Source of the DNA: Phycisphaeraceae bacterium | GTDB taxonomy: Bacteria > Planctomycetota > Phycisphaerae > Phycisphaerales > UBA1924 | Length of the DNA stretch: 64,000 nucleotides | Assembly: GCA_019636625.1 (NCBI GenBank) | Contig: JAHBXE010000008.1 | Span: forward strand, 1-64,000 | Direction: 5' to 3' | Shown: one piece after another, positions 23,001 through 30,584 of the stretch | Numbering within the stretch: the stretch's first letter is position 1 | How the letters are laid out: every line of letters starts with the position of its first letter | Translations under genes and position numbers: made by a program | Notes under the pieces: generated by a model | Database searches by the model: none | The model's input: only the letters and a program-made list of their open reading frames with translations | Told to the model about the DNA's origin: nothing

Positions 23001-23290
23001 TCCGTGTTAAAGTCCTCGAGGCGGTTGATCGCCGGTGCCGTGCCCTGAACGGGGGTCACCGTCAACGGGATCACGTACGCGAAGTTCGCCGTGAACGTCC
23101 GCAACCCCGTCTGCGGATCGATCGGATCCCCGGGTCCCATCACGTGCGTGAACAGCAGCTGCCTCGCCTCGAGCTGCTCAAAGATCTCCGGTGACCGTTC
23201 CGCGGACTCCGCCAGTCGCGTCGGCTTGGAACGCTTCCTCGAAAACGGATTGAGGCGGGACAAGCGACGGCGGCTGTTGCGGCTCGACAT
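14090..23290 (-). CDS. Giant repetitive surface or secreted protein with planctomycete N-terminal motif
   Basis: A 3,066-residue protein. The N-terminus is basic and then carries FEQLEARQLLF (about residues 37-47), the planctomycete LEPR-like motif seen on large secreted or surface proteins; there is no ordinary Sec signal. Most of the length is made of short beta-rich repeats (alternating INGNVTES- or VGGLIVTQQ-like strands rich in G, N, D, I, V), expected to form a long beta-helix. Segments near residues 565-650 and 2410-2500 resemble pre-peptidase C-terminal (PPC) domains. The last 170 residues look like a zincin fold whose metal motif is lost. AGGAG lies 5 nt before the ATG, and a strong terminator follows. 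Probable role: adhesin or cell-surface layer component. Confidence 0.85.
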   Translation of the reverse strand: MSSRNSRRRLSRLNPFSRKRSKPTRLAESAERSPEIFEQLEARQLLFTHVMGPGDPIDPQTGLRTFTANFAYVIPLTVTPVQGTAPAINRLEDFNTDDPGDPGPGAGIPILSGYIFEGSNLRLEHAASQVRLVREDPGTQGANLIAVTMQQNETLTFSVAYGQDFAANLFSVAFRQPRQVRMELSATFNPDNVLVELVNEQTGVVASFTGLALAALAGGAPLPGGAREYTFSPPAGQTFDHIRFTALDAVAFRVDNVAFAVPPGNWAQIINDRIYGATITFVAPIGATIQVLDLLGREMLNRIDLGIPENSEPPLTVVDPDDDGIPDFNDGIGRIIMTGTNAQSRLTLTGGLVGAGVAPAPALRVQPGFYMIGAPDTLFDDFEDAGYLPGFLPEGPGNVILGSPRIGFNQSDQGVKLLDGSPFNIVNITGIVHGVSQFNSFLNEWSVGYMLGSMSVQSDLGAFTSGTDAGVVASDDGLTIRTTDSFLIVGRSLGLFDVAGRNAMTITVIGDMNSPSRPPRNTTGVVYVEREGRVLFGPGVMGNDTILSAEYVGSSATAVTIVGSNGANDADPSDVYAFAVSNDRELVIQSPNIGLYLRLVDQDGRVLAASESENPIGLRQAFRDIRYTPQTPGVLYLVVSRGANYQVNINGLVPTVFGSYRTGAGLPTIPGLPLGANIQLLSGDMGMIRMGGGLIDTTTDGRPEADPAVTINELDDESIDDRLDVTRFTFSTPGALYNITVGSDLIGLNLTTGGNLGTIVTGLSALVGVGPTSGDFRNSQMNVGGSIAMLDIRGGLGMNHDAPAGQTGFPVDGRGSVVVRSGLNIASNSSLRGDIGFIRIGSFVGEGTLNLTTPAGSRVGGFVTDQDEPIASAGNAIGIYSNNPILSTPSGLGLSLGFNSDLRFFETRQIDMGGVNDKFLPLIPGQPLNLTDDGGATVTITLNAAAPGRVIVMPIDGSLGVAIGRIEANLIGGGSITITGFVGPNGADVVSIGNIVILNADAGSGINISGTAQVDVWRIQQLAGDAFGTISNTSNFGDIVAADMQALTSLNMGNGNLGRTEMVSWGPRLIGPFLGIAGDGGNGGAGEAIILNPAVVAPLWNGDLYRPVNNIEGLPPGPWLDDIGGPANPFLNGIIVRNGDVLSITGNGAIGDVILNDQDGLGTLGTLIANADGVTPAGRFDGIVGTIYANRIAQVDVGDGLQKREQSPLPTTGIFANDDIGTVVGGRVAGAFISSIIASANSVPGNQDALFPIDGINQIQLTGGGSIVDAWIGAMKLDSHWRSHFRPGLDVDPEPYTGTINQIIGIGANMFRTQVWADNLNLIQLSNGFYDASVTRVRTNVGAIVATGFRNSTVSGNQSEFFPNEIVVGATLNLLTTFNRAGDIEDLTVDVLGRIVEISGNNLTRSSVDADLEIVRLQTFNDVRSSTITTGLLTLGLIGRGLRSSTISVSGPLRNLTVSENVVNSNIEVSGPDGRLDLLSVQQNFSGSISVAGNIGLIRVIQGNLTGRILTVANIRGIPGNIDTISVGRDLDVDADIGGTVNQIIVGRHFGTTTTNRSFVVHGNIFLVDIPNGQLYDDIHVDQSLTGSLRIGAVNNKPGANLLGTGSLYAFGRINNVVISGDFAGGIVSYSGGINTVTINNGSLLKRGVIQAFDGDINSVVVNSGHIFGAIHADYILYLVQVNASADGVFGDLGINPALSQGVPSADPLRNQLPPGVVPDGTIQGPRITAGFNIGRIILTNGSIFEAFIHAGRAIGTISVNGDIRNDSLTSGTGTVIAAGSSIYRVLATGNMSDVIIIAGVRSFGEDGRPGGVGANADTVQSGRIDTVSADGTGTNVIITAGMNAGNDGVYNTGDETVVLGVSYVRNALFAGGVSNASVFADSPTLNASAGVFKAGTNFPLADPDLSDGSPVAGGQITPGVPFGFNLSGGISGTITFTGPGDAYFDITTRKVILVGTSLQSTLLVQANGTLTDFDIVTNDDASMGSITVTAPLAGDSDIVVDAYCLAISVADFSGTGSIRVGMNLRSLTTGNFTGGFIQAAYWVRDIVINGNFGLTGVTGEARIDANASSSIIINGTFAGLVNIDRDLGTFRVNGAMTQAQFRAGNSVGSFTTGAMSQSRVSTGDHIGPIVINGNVTESNIQAGGDLGSDAAPGGTGFAADRASSGSIASLQVNGNFTRSSVAAGFLRGADGYFGTQDDSGGAGRSNIGPVTITGTQIGSNLGSESFAVVATGTVGTVRVGGLIVTQQGNFKVQSATTRSNPLRVQDVVISQTSNIWFATFYFNQSIDIGSFLPSLSVAEVRDGGLTLVPLVQGVDYILEPIPDKDKAMIRFARTVTDRSLIPQVGPPGPNTSTPGTQSPTLAGPGIFRFTLSSETFRATVSTARLDANPASPGNDDYSSDFVVGDAGDKFNQQVINNGDATIDMYGPTDLNVVFDNNFTPDGQPDANIRYTVRGAIGDHPDQNVNSFRPAADVDVFRVTLRAGQILRLGAMQGSALFAGRFLLNAAGVPQGGTTADSIALPTDPATFFDLTQPENYLIKTTGTYFIVVSNVALAFLSSTTVPNADGGAGVIGDYNFGIEIFDDADTGFGAPTDSGNGTTIADAPQAIVFAGPNGVFEPIGTPGSDDLTVITIGDFRFTLDAGPDGIRGTADDIVSGSNTLGVTSRRQGSSLTSTIFSAIGPTGHSGVPGAVTPDADVWVLNNGQAVAPGTTYKVTVRLADIGADLGSFSRFTATDFRGSVQFGIFDITDSTAVDDGALVFSPTDFKSVAQKQTTISQQGPISYGYNANGDFEITFVTPGKIGGLATDPAVYAIYLQGVFNTDYSILVERTDNAPVAVVPQSKQNILIETRGGTIDWLQAGGLTTTLEPFRASVLGFTGSVGVQTVQDYILSQLVVRLNSIFTGNGLNVVFSTNPAAFEFEDFSRIFVTASNDPIAVFTQQNFGYTEHSDPYNSDRNDEGVVFLPSLGQLGFSSGQADIDDFVLSLTSAVGRRAGELMGLRIEANQSAAANPNSIMRANSVLAPSINAGFLNELRPLSGLGDSVVNTNFFLGQQNAFALLDKFLTP

Positions 23291-23779
23291 GACAACTCCT
23301 GCACGCGAAAGAGGCTCTTCTCACCCGAGAGACGGACCACCCCGGTCGGCTCACGCGCCGATCACCGGCGAATCCTGCACAACGTCCATGCTCCGAGGCG
23401 TCTGCTCAAGGGATCTCCGTGTCCCCGCAGCCCTCACCGGCTCTCCTCGGCTCGCGAGGCGCCAGCAAGGCCGCGACAAGGTAGCCGGGAAGGACGCGGC
23501 CCTCAAGCCGCCCCTGTCGCCAGCCCCCGGCGATCTCCTGGCAAGCGGGGGCCAGGCGCCGGGCCTCTCAGGTCCAGCGGCGGGCTTCTCACCCTCGCCG
23601 GACCCGGTCGGTACGTCCACTAGCATACCAAGGTTGCGGCCAAACGCCAGTCCAACCCGGCCCCCACCGCTTCCCTCGTCGGCTAACTCCCGCAGATTGC
23701 ACCCGAAACCCGGCCCTGACCGATCCGAACCATTCCGGGGCAGGGTGCGCAATGCCTGCCCGTCAACCGGAGAGGCCCC
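23291..23779. other. Intergenic region with long GC-rich leader
   Basis: 489 bases between the divergent giant gene and the membrane-protein gene. The minus-strand reading frames here are GC-bias frames with Pro/Arg/Gly composition and no start signal, so I call no gene. Near 23615-23640 a less GC-rich stretch (TTGGTATGCTAG in minus sense) could hold a -10 element for the giant gene. That would give a leader of about 330 nt rich in short inverted repeats. I recognise no known riboswitch. Confidence 0.5.
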
Positions 23780-24622
23780 ATGCTCGATTCCCTCCTCACC
23801 AGTCTCCTTGGCCAGGCCTCATCCGTCGGCTCCCTCCCCTTTGCCGCCCACATTCTGGCTGTCATTGGCCTGGGGTGCGGCCTGGTCCTCTGGCTCGTCG
23901 GCCAGCGGGTTCTCAAGCCGATTTTCGGCCTTCTCGGCGCCGCCCTGGGCGGCCTCACGGGGTTCCTCGTCCTCCCCAACCTCGCCTCCGACACGATCGC
24001 CGGCCTTCCTTCCCCCTACGTCGGGCTTGCGATTGGCGCTGTGTTCGGCCTTGGTGCGGGGCTGCTGCTCTTCAACTTCGCCCTGTCCATCTCCACGGCG
24101 CTCGCGGTTGGCCTCGCCGGCCTGCTCATCGGTGCCGCGGCGGTCAAGTTCCAGCCCATGCAGGATGCAACCCGAACCCTCAGTGTCCTCCAGGCTGAGA
24201 CGGCCAAGGCGGCCAAGGCGAACAACGGGCGTGACCCGACCCTCGAATCCGTCAAGCCGGTGGCGCAGGTCGTCAAGGAGTTTGTCGAGGCACGGGCCGA
24301 GGAAGTCCAAGGCGCCTGGTCCCGCATGACCGCGCAGGATCAGGTCATCCTCGCCCTGGCCGGTGTTGGCGGCGCCGCCGTCGGGTTCTTCATCGGCCTG
24401 TTCTTCCCTCGCCAGTCCGCCGCCGTCGCCACGGCACTTTTCGGATCCGCGATCTGGATCCCGTGCACCGTCTGGGTTGTTCACGCCCTTGAGGTGCCCG
24501 GGCGGCAGCACCTTGACCGTGGAACGGTCTTCTGGCTTGTGGTCTGGGGTGTCATCGCCCTGATCGGCATGGTCGTGCAGGTTTCCGGCGAGAGCCGGCG
24601 CGGCGGCAAGGGTGAGAAGTAA
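23780..24622 (+). CDS. Multi-pass membrane protein of unknown function
   Basis: This 280-residue protein has about five hydrophobic segments before residue 120, then a soluble helical insert (about 132-185) and three more helices. Gly/Ala-rich helices with GLLGAALGGLTGF and GLAIGAVFGLGAG patterns resemble DUF4203/TMEM198-type proteins, but that is impressionistic. GGAGAGG lies about 5 nt upstream of the ATG. It ends 36 nt from the convergent nuoN stop. No functional context is evident. Confidence 0.75.
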   Translation: MLDSLLTSLLGQASSVGSLPFAAHILAVIGLGCGLVLWLVGQRVLKPIFGLLGAALGGLTGFLVLPNLASDTIAGLPSPYVGLAIGAVFGLGAGLLLFNFALSISTALAVGLAGLLIGAAAVKFQPMQDATRTLSVLQAETAKAAKANNGRDPTLESVKPVAQVVKEFVEARAEEVQGAWSRMTAQDQVILALAGVGGAAVGFFIGLFFPRQSAAVATALFGSAIWIPCTVWVVHALEVPGRQHLDRGTVFWLVVWGVIALIGMVVQVSGESRRGGKGEK

Positions 24623-24658
24623 CCCGCCCGATCAGTCGCTGCGAAACAAACCAGCAGA

Positions 24659-26242
24659 TCACTTCGCGGCGTTTGAGTGCCCTGTTGCCTTCGGTGGCTT
24701 GGCCGCCTCGCCTGCTTCACGCATGAGCGTACCGGCAAAGGCCACCAGCACCACCACGCTTGCCGCGGATATGAACGCCGCCAGCGGACGCGACACGAAC
24801 GGAGTCCGCGCGGCGGGCGGGAGCGTTGCGTCCGGCTCTTCCAGCAGCGGCATCGCGACCAACCGGAGGTAGTAGTACGCCGCGATGGCCGCATTCACGC
24901 CCAGGATCACGACCAGCACGATCTCGCCCGCGGCGATGGCGGACGTAAACAACGGCACTTTGGCGAAGAACCCGAGCAGGGGCGGGAAACCCAGCAGCGA
25001 GAGCGCACAGACCACCATGGTCCACCCCAGCGCCGGCTGGGTCTTGCACAGGCCGCGCAGGTCATCGACCGTCTCGATTTCTCGGTATTCACCGTCCGGA
25101 CCGGGCCGCCGCTCGAGGCACGCGAGCACGGCGAACGCCCCGAGATTCATCAGCCCGTACGACAGCAGGTAGAACAGGATCGCCGCCAGGCCGTTGTCCG
25201 TGATGCCCCGTCCGCTGCCCGGGCCGGCCACGAGGGCGACCAGCATGTACCCCGAGTGGGCCACGGATGAGTACGCCAGCATGCGTTTGACGTTGCTCTG
25301 CAGAATGGCCAGCACGTTGCCCACCGTCATGGTCAGCGCCGCCATGACCCACAGCAGCAGCCGAACCAGGTCCGGCAGCGAATGCCCTGCGCCGTGCGTC
25401 CAGCCCATCGTCGAACAGAGCAGGATCATCGAGATGAAACCGGCTGTCTTGGGAGTGAACGCGAGGAAGGCCGACACCGGGGCCGCCGCGCCCTCGTACA
25501 CATCGGGCGTGTACAGGTGCATCGGGACGGCGGCGATCTTGAACGCCACGCCGAGCAGGGACATCAACATTCCCGCGATGGCAAGGTCCGTAATCCCGCC
25601 GCCTTCGCCCGCGTGCGCGAAAAACTCCTTCATTGCCTGGAGGTTCGTGGTCCCCGTCGCCCCGTAGAGAAGCGCGAAGCCGAACAGGAAGGTCGCGGCG
25701 CCCATCGCGCCGAGGAAGAAGTACTTGACGCCCGCCTCCTGCGACCTGGCGCCCGCCTTCCCGCCGCGGCTGATCGTCACCATGATGTACGTCGGAAGGC
25801 TTGTCAGTTCCAGCGCGAGAAACAGCCAGATCAGGTCGTTCGCCGAGGCACAGAGCATCAACCCGGTCAGGCTGAACAGGAAGAACGCGTAGAACTCCGC
25901 CCTGTTGGTCCGCAGAGGGTTGAACGGCTGCCCGGAAGCGATCAGCCGTTCCTCGGTCCGGTCAACCGTGCCGTCGAGCAGGAGCAGCATCGCCAGCCCA
26001 ACCACCGACACCACGACCTTTGCAAACGGCATCAAGCCGGGAAGCAGACCCCGGCCCTCCGGCGTCGTCAGCGCCGCCAGCACGCCCGCCACCGCCAGCG
26101 CCGCCCCGGCCACGGGCGCACACATGCGCCGGACGGCGAGCTTCGGCGAGAGCCCCATCACCATGACCACGCACGTGCCCGCAAAGAGCACCAGCTCCGG
26201 CCACAGTTCAAGAATCTTGTCGTGCATCGATTGCATGGTCAT
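24659..26242 (-). CDS. nuoN: NADH-quinone oxidoreductase subunit N
   Basis: A 527-residue antiporter-like subunit of complex I that moves protons across the inner membrane. It has about 14 hydrophobic helices and the conserved ELTSLPTYIMV, LQSNVKRMLAYSSVAHSGYM and GFPPLLGFFAK motifs. The track frame extends to 26392, but ATG 26242 overlaps the NuoM stop by 4 nt (ATGA) and starts where NuoN homologues start. It is the last gene of a nuoJKLMN unit. The conserved Lys in the transport helices (VKRMLAYSS) is present. Confidence 0.95.
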   Translation of the reverse strand: MTMQSMHDKILELWPELVLFAGTCVVMVMGLSPKLAVRRMCAPVAGAALAVAGVLAALTTPEGRGLLPGLMPFAKVVVSVVGLAMLLLLDGTVDRTEERLIASGQPFNPLRTNRAEFYAFFLFSLTGLMLCASANDLIWLFLALELTSLPTYIMVTISRGGKAGARSQEAGVKYFFLGAMGAATFLFGFALLYGATGTTNLQAMKEFFAHAGEGGGITDLAIAGMLMSLLGVAFKIAAVPMHLYTPDVYEGAAAPVSAFLAFTPKTAGFISMILLCSTMGWTHGAGHSLPDLVRLLLWVMAALTMTVGNVLAILQSNVKRMLAYSSVAHSGYMLVALVAGPGSGRGITDNGLAAILFYLLSYGLMNLGAFAVLACLERRPGPDGEYREIETVDDLRGLCKTQPALGWTMVVCALSLLGFPPLLGFFAKVPLFTSAIAAGEIVLVVILGVNAAIAAYYYLRLVAMPLLEEPDATLPPAARTPFVSRPLAAFISAASVVVLVAFAGTLMREAGEAAKPPKATGHSNAAK

Positions 26243-27894
26243 TGAATCGCTGGAAGAACCCGCGGGGGTGGGGGTGGCTTGCCGAAGTCTGCCGCTGCCT
26301 GACGCCCAGCCTTGACCGTCTCCGCCACCTGCGCCGAGGGCGCTTTCAGCGCATCCAAGGCCGGCTTCGGATAGACCCCAAGCCACAGGCACAGCGCCGC
26401 CAGAGGCACCAGGATCCCAATCTCCCTTGCGGTGAGGTCCGCCGGGAGAGTGGACGCGTGTTCATCATGCCCGTGGTGTCCGTGCGGCTCGCGAAGCGGT
26501 CCGAACACCACCTTCCCCACCATGTACAGCAGGTACATCGCCGCGACGATCATCCCCGTTCCCGCGACCGCCGCGTACCAGAACCCGAGGTTGCCGCCCG
26601 TTCCGCCCGGCGACCGGCCCCAGGAACCCGCCTGGAAGGTCCCGATCAGGCAGAGGAACTCAGAGACAAAGCCGTTCAGCCCCGGCAGGCCTACCGACGC
26701 CATCGTGAAGAACACCATGAACGTCGACCACACCGGCATCTTCGATCCCAGCCCGCCGACCTCCTTCATCGATCGCGTGTGGTACCGCTCGTACATCATG
26801 CCGATCAGGAGGAACAGCGCTCCGGTCGAGAGGCCGTGGTTGATCATGTACAACACCGAGCCCGACACGCCCGTCGTGTTGAACGCGAAGAGCCCGAGCA
26901 CGCAGAAGCCAAGGTGCGCGACGGAGGAGTACGCCACCAGCTTCTTCACGTCCGTCTGCACCCAGCAGATCAGACCCGCGTACACGATCCCGACGATTGA
27001 AACCACCGCGATGGCCGGCGCGTATTCGTACGCCGCGGCGGGCACGAACGGGATCGCAAACCGGAACAGGGCGTACGTGCCGAGCTTGAGCAGCACGCCG
27101 GCCAGGATGACCGAGCCCGCCGTCGGCGCTTCCGTGTGCGCCAAGGGAAGCCATGTGTGTACGGGAAACAGCGGCACCTTGACCGCAAACCCGCACAGCA
27201 GCGCCAGCAACACCCACCCTTGCTCACGGGACGAGAGCACGATCATCGCCGACTTCTGCAGGTCGCCGATGTCAAACGTCCAGACCCCCGTCGGGCCGCG
27301 GACTTTCCAGACGACGTACACCAGGCCGGCCAACGCGATAATCGACCCGGTGAAGGTGTACAGGAAGAACTTCGTCGCCGCCTTGCGCCGGTTGGTCGAG
27401 CCGTACAGGTTGATCAGGATCCACATCGGGATCAGCGTGAACTCGAACGCGATGTAGAACAGCACGAGGTCCCGCGACGCGAAGACGCACGTCATCGCCG
27501 CCTGCAGCACCAGCAGCCACACGTAGTACGTCTTGACGCGCTCGGTGATCGCCGTGTACGACGCCAGCACGCAGATCGGCCCCAGCAAGGCCGTCAGCGC
27601 GATGAGCATCAGCGCGACCGAATCCACCCCCACCGACAGCGCGACGCCACCCTGCCACTCCGTCACCTCGCCACGCTGAATGCCCAGACCCCCGAGCTGA
27701 CGCAACCAGTCCACCGTTTCCCGCATCTGGATCTGCGACGACTCGGACCAGTTGAACTGCGTCAGCGCGTACACCGCCGCCGCCAGCGCCGCCAGCGTCC
27801 CCACCAGGGCGATCGACTTCGCCTCTTTCGCGGGACGAGCCGCGACATAGCCCGCAAAGGCCAGTGGAATCAGGATGGTCGCAAACAGAATCAC
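26239..27894 (-). CDS. nuoM: NADH-quinone oxidoreductase subunit M
   Basis: This 551-residue antiporter-like subunit has FYIAFEFTLIPMWILIN containing the conserved glutamate, HTWLPLAHTEAPTAGSVILA, and VQTDVKKLVAYSSVAHLGFC. A short His-rich stretch (about residues 472-482) precedes the last helix. The GTG start at 27894 has GAGGTAAG just upstream, overlapping the nuoL stop region. It forms the middle proton channel of the complex I membrane arm. The C-terminus is extended by a Pro-rich tail. Confidence 0.95.
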   Translation of the reverse strand: MILFATILIPLAFAGYVAARPAKEAKSIALVGTLAALAAAVYALTQFNWSESSQIQMRETVDWLRQLGGLGIQRGEVTEWQGGVALSVGVDSVALMLIALTALLGPICVLASYTAITERVKTYYVWLLVLQAAMTCVFASRDLVLFYIAFEFTLIPMWILINLYGSTNRRKAATKFFLYTFTGSIIALAGLVYVVWKVRGPTGVWTFDIGDLQKSAMIVLSSREQGWVLLALLCGFAVKVPLFPVHTWLPLAHTEAPTAGSVILAGVLLKLGTYALFRFAIPFVPAAAYEYAPAIAVVSIVGIVYAGLICWVQTDVKKLVAYSSVAHLGFCVLGLFAFNTTGVSGSVLYMINHGLSTGALFLLIGMMYERYHTRSMKEVGGLGSKMPVWSTFMVFFTMASVGLPGLNGFVSEFLCLIGTFQAGSWGRSPGGTGGNLGFWYAAVAGTGMIVAAMYLLYMVGKVVFGPLREPHGHHGHDEHASTLPADLTAREIGILVPLAALCLWLGVYPKPALDALKAPSAQVAETVKAGRQAAADFGKPPPPPRVLPAIQ

Positions 27895-27897
27895 GCC

Positions 27898-30174
27898 TTA
27901 CCTCGCCACCAGCAGAACAATCAACAGCAACACGCCGATCCCGCCCGCCATCGCCACCGCGTACCCGTGCAACTGACCCGACTGGCTCGGGCGGATGGTC
28001 GCCCCCAGCGCCCTCGGCAGAATCCCGGCCAGATTCACCAGCCCATCGACCAGCATCCGATCGATCAGGTGGAAGATGTGCGAAAGCACCCACAGCGGCC
28101 GCACGAACAGGAAGTGATAGAACTCATCCACGTACCACTTGTTCTGCGCCCACTTCGGGATCGGCCCCAGCATCGGCAGCAAGGCATCGGCCCGCGAAGT
28201 CGCGGCGGAAGTCCGGCCCTGCAGGTGCAGGCGGTACGCCACACCGATCCCGATCAACCCCACCACGCCCGACACGTAGTACATCACGGCATGCGGGTCC
28301 ATGCCGAGGAATGTGCCGAGCTTCTCTTCATCGTGCGAACGAGACGATTCACCCGCGTGCGAGTGGGTGTCACCCGCGGCGTGCGAATGTCCGGCGTGGT
28401 CGTCGTGGTGCTCCCCCGGCGCGGACCACGCCGCGGATGAGTGGCTGACCATGTCCCCCACCCACCCGCCGTGCTTGCCCATGAACGTGAGCGGGATGAT
28501 GGCGAACGAGGCCGCCGCCAGCACGACCAGCACAAGGTTGATCGCCCAACCCGGCGGGTGCGGATGGAAGTCGTGCGCTTCGTGTTTGTGGTCGGCCTTC
28601 GCGTGCCCGTGATCATCGTGTCCATGACCGCCATGCCCATGGGCATCATGATCATCGTGCCCGTGCGCCTCATCCCCCGGGTGGTGCTCCTGCGGCCCGA
28701 CAAACACGCGGAAGTACACGCGGAACGTGTAATAGGCCGTCAGCCCCGCCGTCAGCAGCAGAACCCAACCGACCAGCCCCATCCCCGGCGTGATGAACGC
28801 CTGGGCCAGGATCATGTCCTTCGACCAGAAACCCGCCAGCAGCGGGAACCCGGCGAGGTTCAAGCACCCGACCAGCATCGTGATCCCGACGATCCGCCAC
28901 CCCGGCATCTTTCCGACGCCCGAGAGTTTCCGCAGATCAAGCTGCCCCGCGAACCCGTGCATCACCGCCCCGCACGCGAGGAACAGCAACGCCTTGAAGA
29001 ACGCGTGCGTGAACACGTGGAAGCACGCGCCCACGCTGGTCATCACGCCCAGCCCGGCGAACATGTACCCAAGCTGGCTCACGGTCGAATACGCCATGAT
29101 CCGCTTGATGTCGAACTGCGCCATCCCGATCGTCGCCGCGAGCAGGGCCGTTACCGTCCCGATGATCGCGACGATCGTCAGCGCCGAGGGCGACAACTGG
29201 AACACGGCGTACGTCCGCGCGATCAGGAACACACCCGCCGTCACCATCGTCGCCGCGTGGATCAGCGCCGATACCGGCGTCGGGCCCTCCATCGCGTCGG
29301 GCAACCAGACGTACAGCGGGAACTGCGCTGACTTGCCGAACGCCCCCACCATCAGCAGGATCGGGATCAACTTCACATCCCACGGGATCTTCGCCCACGA
29401 CTCCGACGTTCCTGTCATCGCGTGGCCGAGCATCTCCTTGAACGCGCCGTCCGCGAATAGCTTCGCGTACTCCACCGTCCCGAACTTCACGAAGATCAGG
29501 AAGATCCCGAGCGCCAGCCCGAGGTCCCCGATCCGGTTCATGATGAACGCCTTCTTCGCCGCGGCGACGGCGCTCGGCTTCTTGTAGAAGTACCCGATCA
29601 GCAGGTATGAACACAGGCCCACACCCTCCCACCCGAGGTAGAGCAGGATCAGGTTGTCCGCCATCACCAGGCACGCCATCGAGAACACGAACAGGCTGAA
29701 AGCCGCGAAAAACCGGGAGTACCCCTTGCCGACATCGTGCGACATGTACTCGCTGGCGTACAGGGCGATCAGCGTCGCCAGGCCCGTTACGAACAACATC
29801 CACAGGCATGTCAGCGAATCGATGTAGAACCCGAAGTTCGCGTGCAGGTTCCGTGGTGACCGTTCCGACCCCCAGCTCACATCAATCCACGTAAACGCCG
29901 TGCTGAGCATCGGCGAGCCCGACATGTTCAGGTACATCAGCAGCGTCACAACAAACGACGCTGCCAGGCATCCGACGGTCAACCACGCCGGCAGCTTGCT
30001 CTTCACCTTGAAGATGGCGCACAGCGTGCACAGCACCACCGCAAGCAATGGCAACGCCGGTATCAGCCCGATCCACATCGGACCCGGCACCGCCGGTGGC
30101 ACACCCCACCCCTCCGCCGCGCCCAGCCCTGCCGCGGCCAACCCCTGCCAGACTGTCGTCGCCAACTCCGTCAC
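27898..30174 (-). CDS. nuoL: NADH-quinone oxidoreductase subunit L, with His-rich loops
   Basis: A 758-residue subunit, longer than the usual 610-650. The antiporter core is intact: LLYLGWEGVGLCSYLLIGYF with the conserved Glu, LPDAMEGPTPVSALIHAATM, and FDIKRIMAYSTVSQLGYM. Two loops after the core are unusual: residues about 497-540 and 589-614 are dense in His and Asp (HGHDDHDAHGHGGHGHDDHG-like) and flank a membrane helix. The lateral helix and terminal anchor follow. GTG 30174 is preceded by GAAGG. The His-rich loops face the aqueous phase and could bind divalent metal or buffer protons; this is inference. Confidence 0.95.
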   Translation of the reverse strand: MTELATTVWQGLAAAGLGAAEGWGVPPAVPGPMWIGLIPALPLLAVVLCTLCAIFKVKSKLPAWLTVGCLAASFVVTLLMYLNMSGSPMLSTAFTWIDVSWGSERSPRNLHANFGFYIDSLTCLWMLFVTGLATLIALYASEYMSHDVGKGYSRFFAAFSLFVFSMACLVMADNLILLYLGWEGVGLCSYLLIGYFYKKPSAVAAAKKAFIMNRIGDLGLALGIFLIFVKFGTVEYAKLFADGAFKEMLGHAMTGTSESWAKIPWDVKLIPILLMVGAFGKSAQFPLYVWLPDAMEGPTPVSALIHAATMVTAGVFLIARTYAVFQLSPSALTIVAIIGTVTALLAATIGMAQFDIKRIMAYSTVSQLGYMFAGLGVMTSVGACFHVFTHAFFKALLFLACGAVMHGFAGQLDLRKLSGVGKMPGWRIVGITMLVGCLNLAGFPLLAGFWSKDMILAQAFITPGMGLVGWVLLLTAGLTAYYTFRVYFRVFVGPQEHHPGDEAHGHDDHDAHGHGGHGHDDHGHAKADHKHEAHDFHPHPPGWAINLVLVVLAAASFAIIPLTFMGKHGGWVGDMVSHSSAAWSAPGEHHDDHAGHSHAAGDTHSHAGESSRSHDEEKLGTFLGMDPHAVMYYVSGVVGLIGIGVAYRLHLQGRTSAATSRADALLPMLGPIPKWAQNKWYVDEFYHFLFVRPLWVLSHIFHLIDRMLVDGLVNLAGILPRALGATIRPSQSGQLHGYAVAMAGGIGVLLLIVLLVAR

Positions 30175-30227
30175 ACGTTCCCTTCTTTACTGCGTAACCG
30201 CGCCACTCCAGTCAATCATCACTGCCC

Positions 30228-30584
30228 CTACCCCTTCATCTGCCCCCACTCCTCCGCGCTCAACGACTCCCGGCGCCGGAACAGCAGCACCACGAGCGCC
30301 AACGCCATCGCCGCCTCCGCCGCGGCCACCGTCAGCACGAATATCACAAACGTCTCGCCCGTGTGGTTCAAGTGGTACCGGCTGAACGCCACCAGCGCGA
30401 TCCCCGCCGCCTGGAACATCAGCTCCGTGCACAAGAACATGATGATCAGGTTCCGCCGCGTCAGAAACCCGATCAGTCCGATCGCGAACATCGCCGCCGC
30501 GACGAACAGGTAGTGCCCGAGCGTCAGGTTCGTCATCGGGATCGGATAATCCGACTGCGCCAGCATCCACGAAGCGAGCATCAC
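30228..30584 (-). CDS. nuoK: NADH-quinone oxidoreductase subunit K
   Basis: A 118-residue protein with three membrane helices. It contains GFLTRRNLIIMFLCTELMFQ, with the conserved membrane glutamate, and FVIFVLTVAAAEAAMALALV, with the second conserved glutamate. Both are central to proton transfer in this subunit. The ATG overlaps the nuoJ stop by 4 nt. The internal M at about residue 17 (MTNLTLGHYL) aligns with the usual NuoK start and could be the true start, which would trim the protein to 102 residues, the usual NuoK length. Confidence 0.93.
   Translation of the reverse strand: MMLASWMLAQSDYPIPMTNLTLGHYLFVAAAMFAIGLIGFLTRRNLIIMFLCTELMFQAAGIALVAFSRYHLNHTGETFVIFVLTVAAAEAAMALALVVLLFRRRESLSAEEWGQMKG

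Noticed and set aside
23351-23752. 133-residue minus-strand frame upstream of the giant gene
   Set aside because: Gly/Arg/Pro/Ser bias with no Shine-Dalgarno; more likely untranslated leader.
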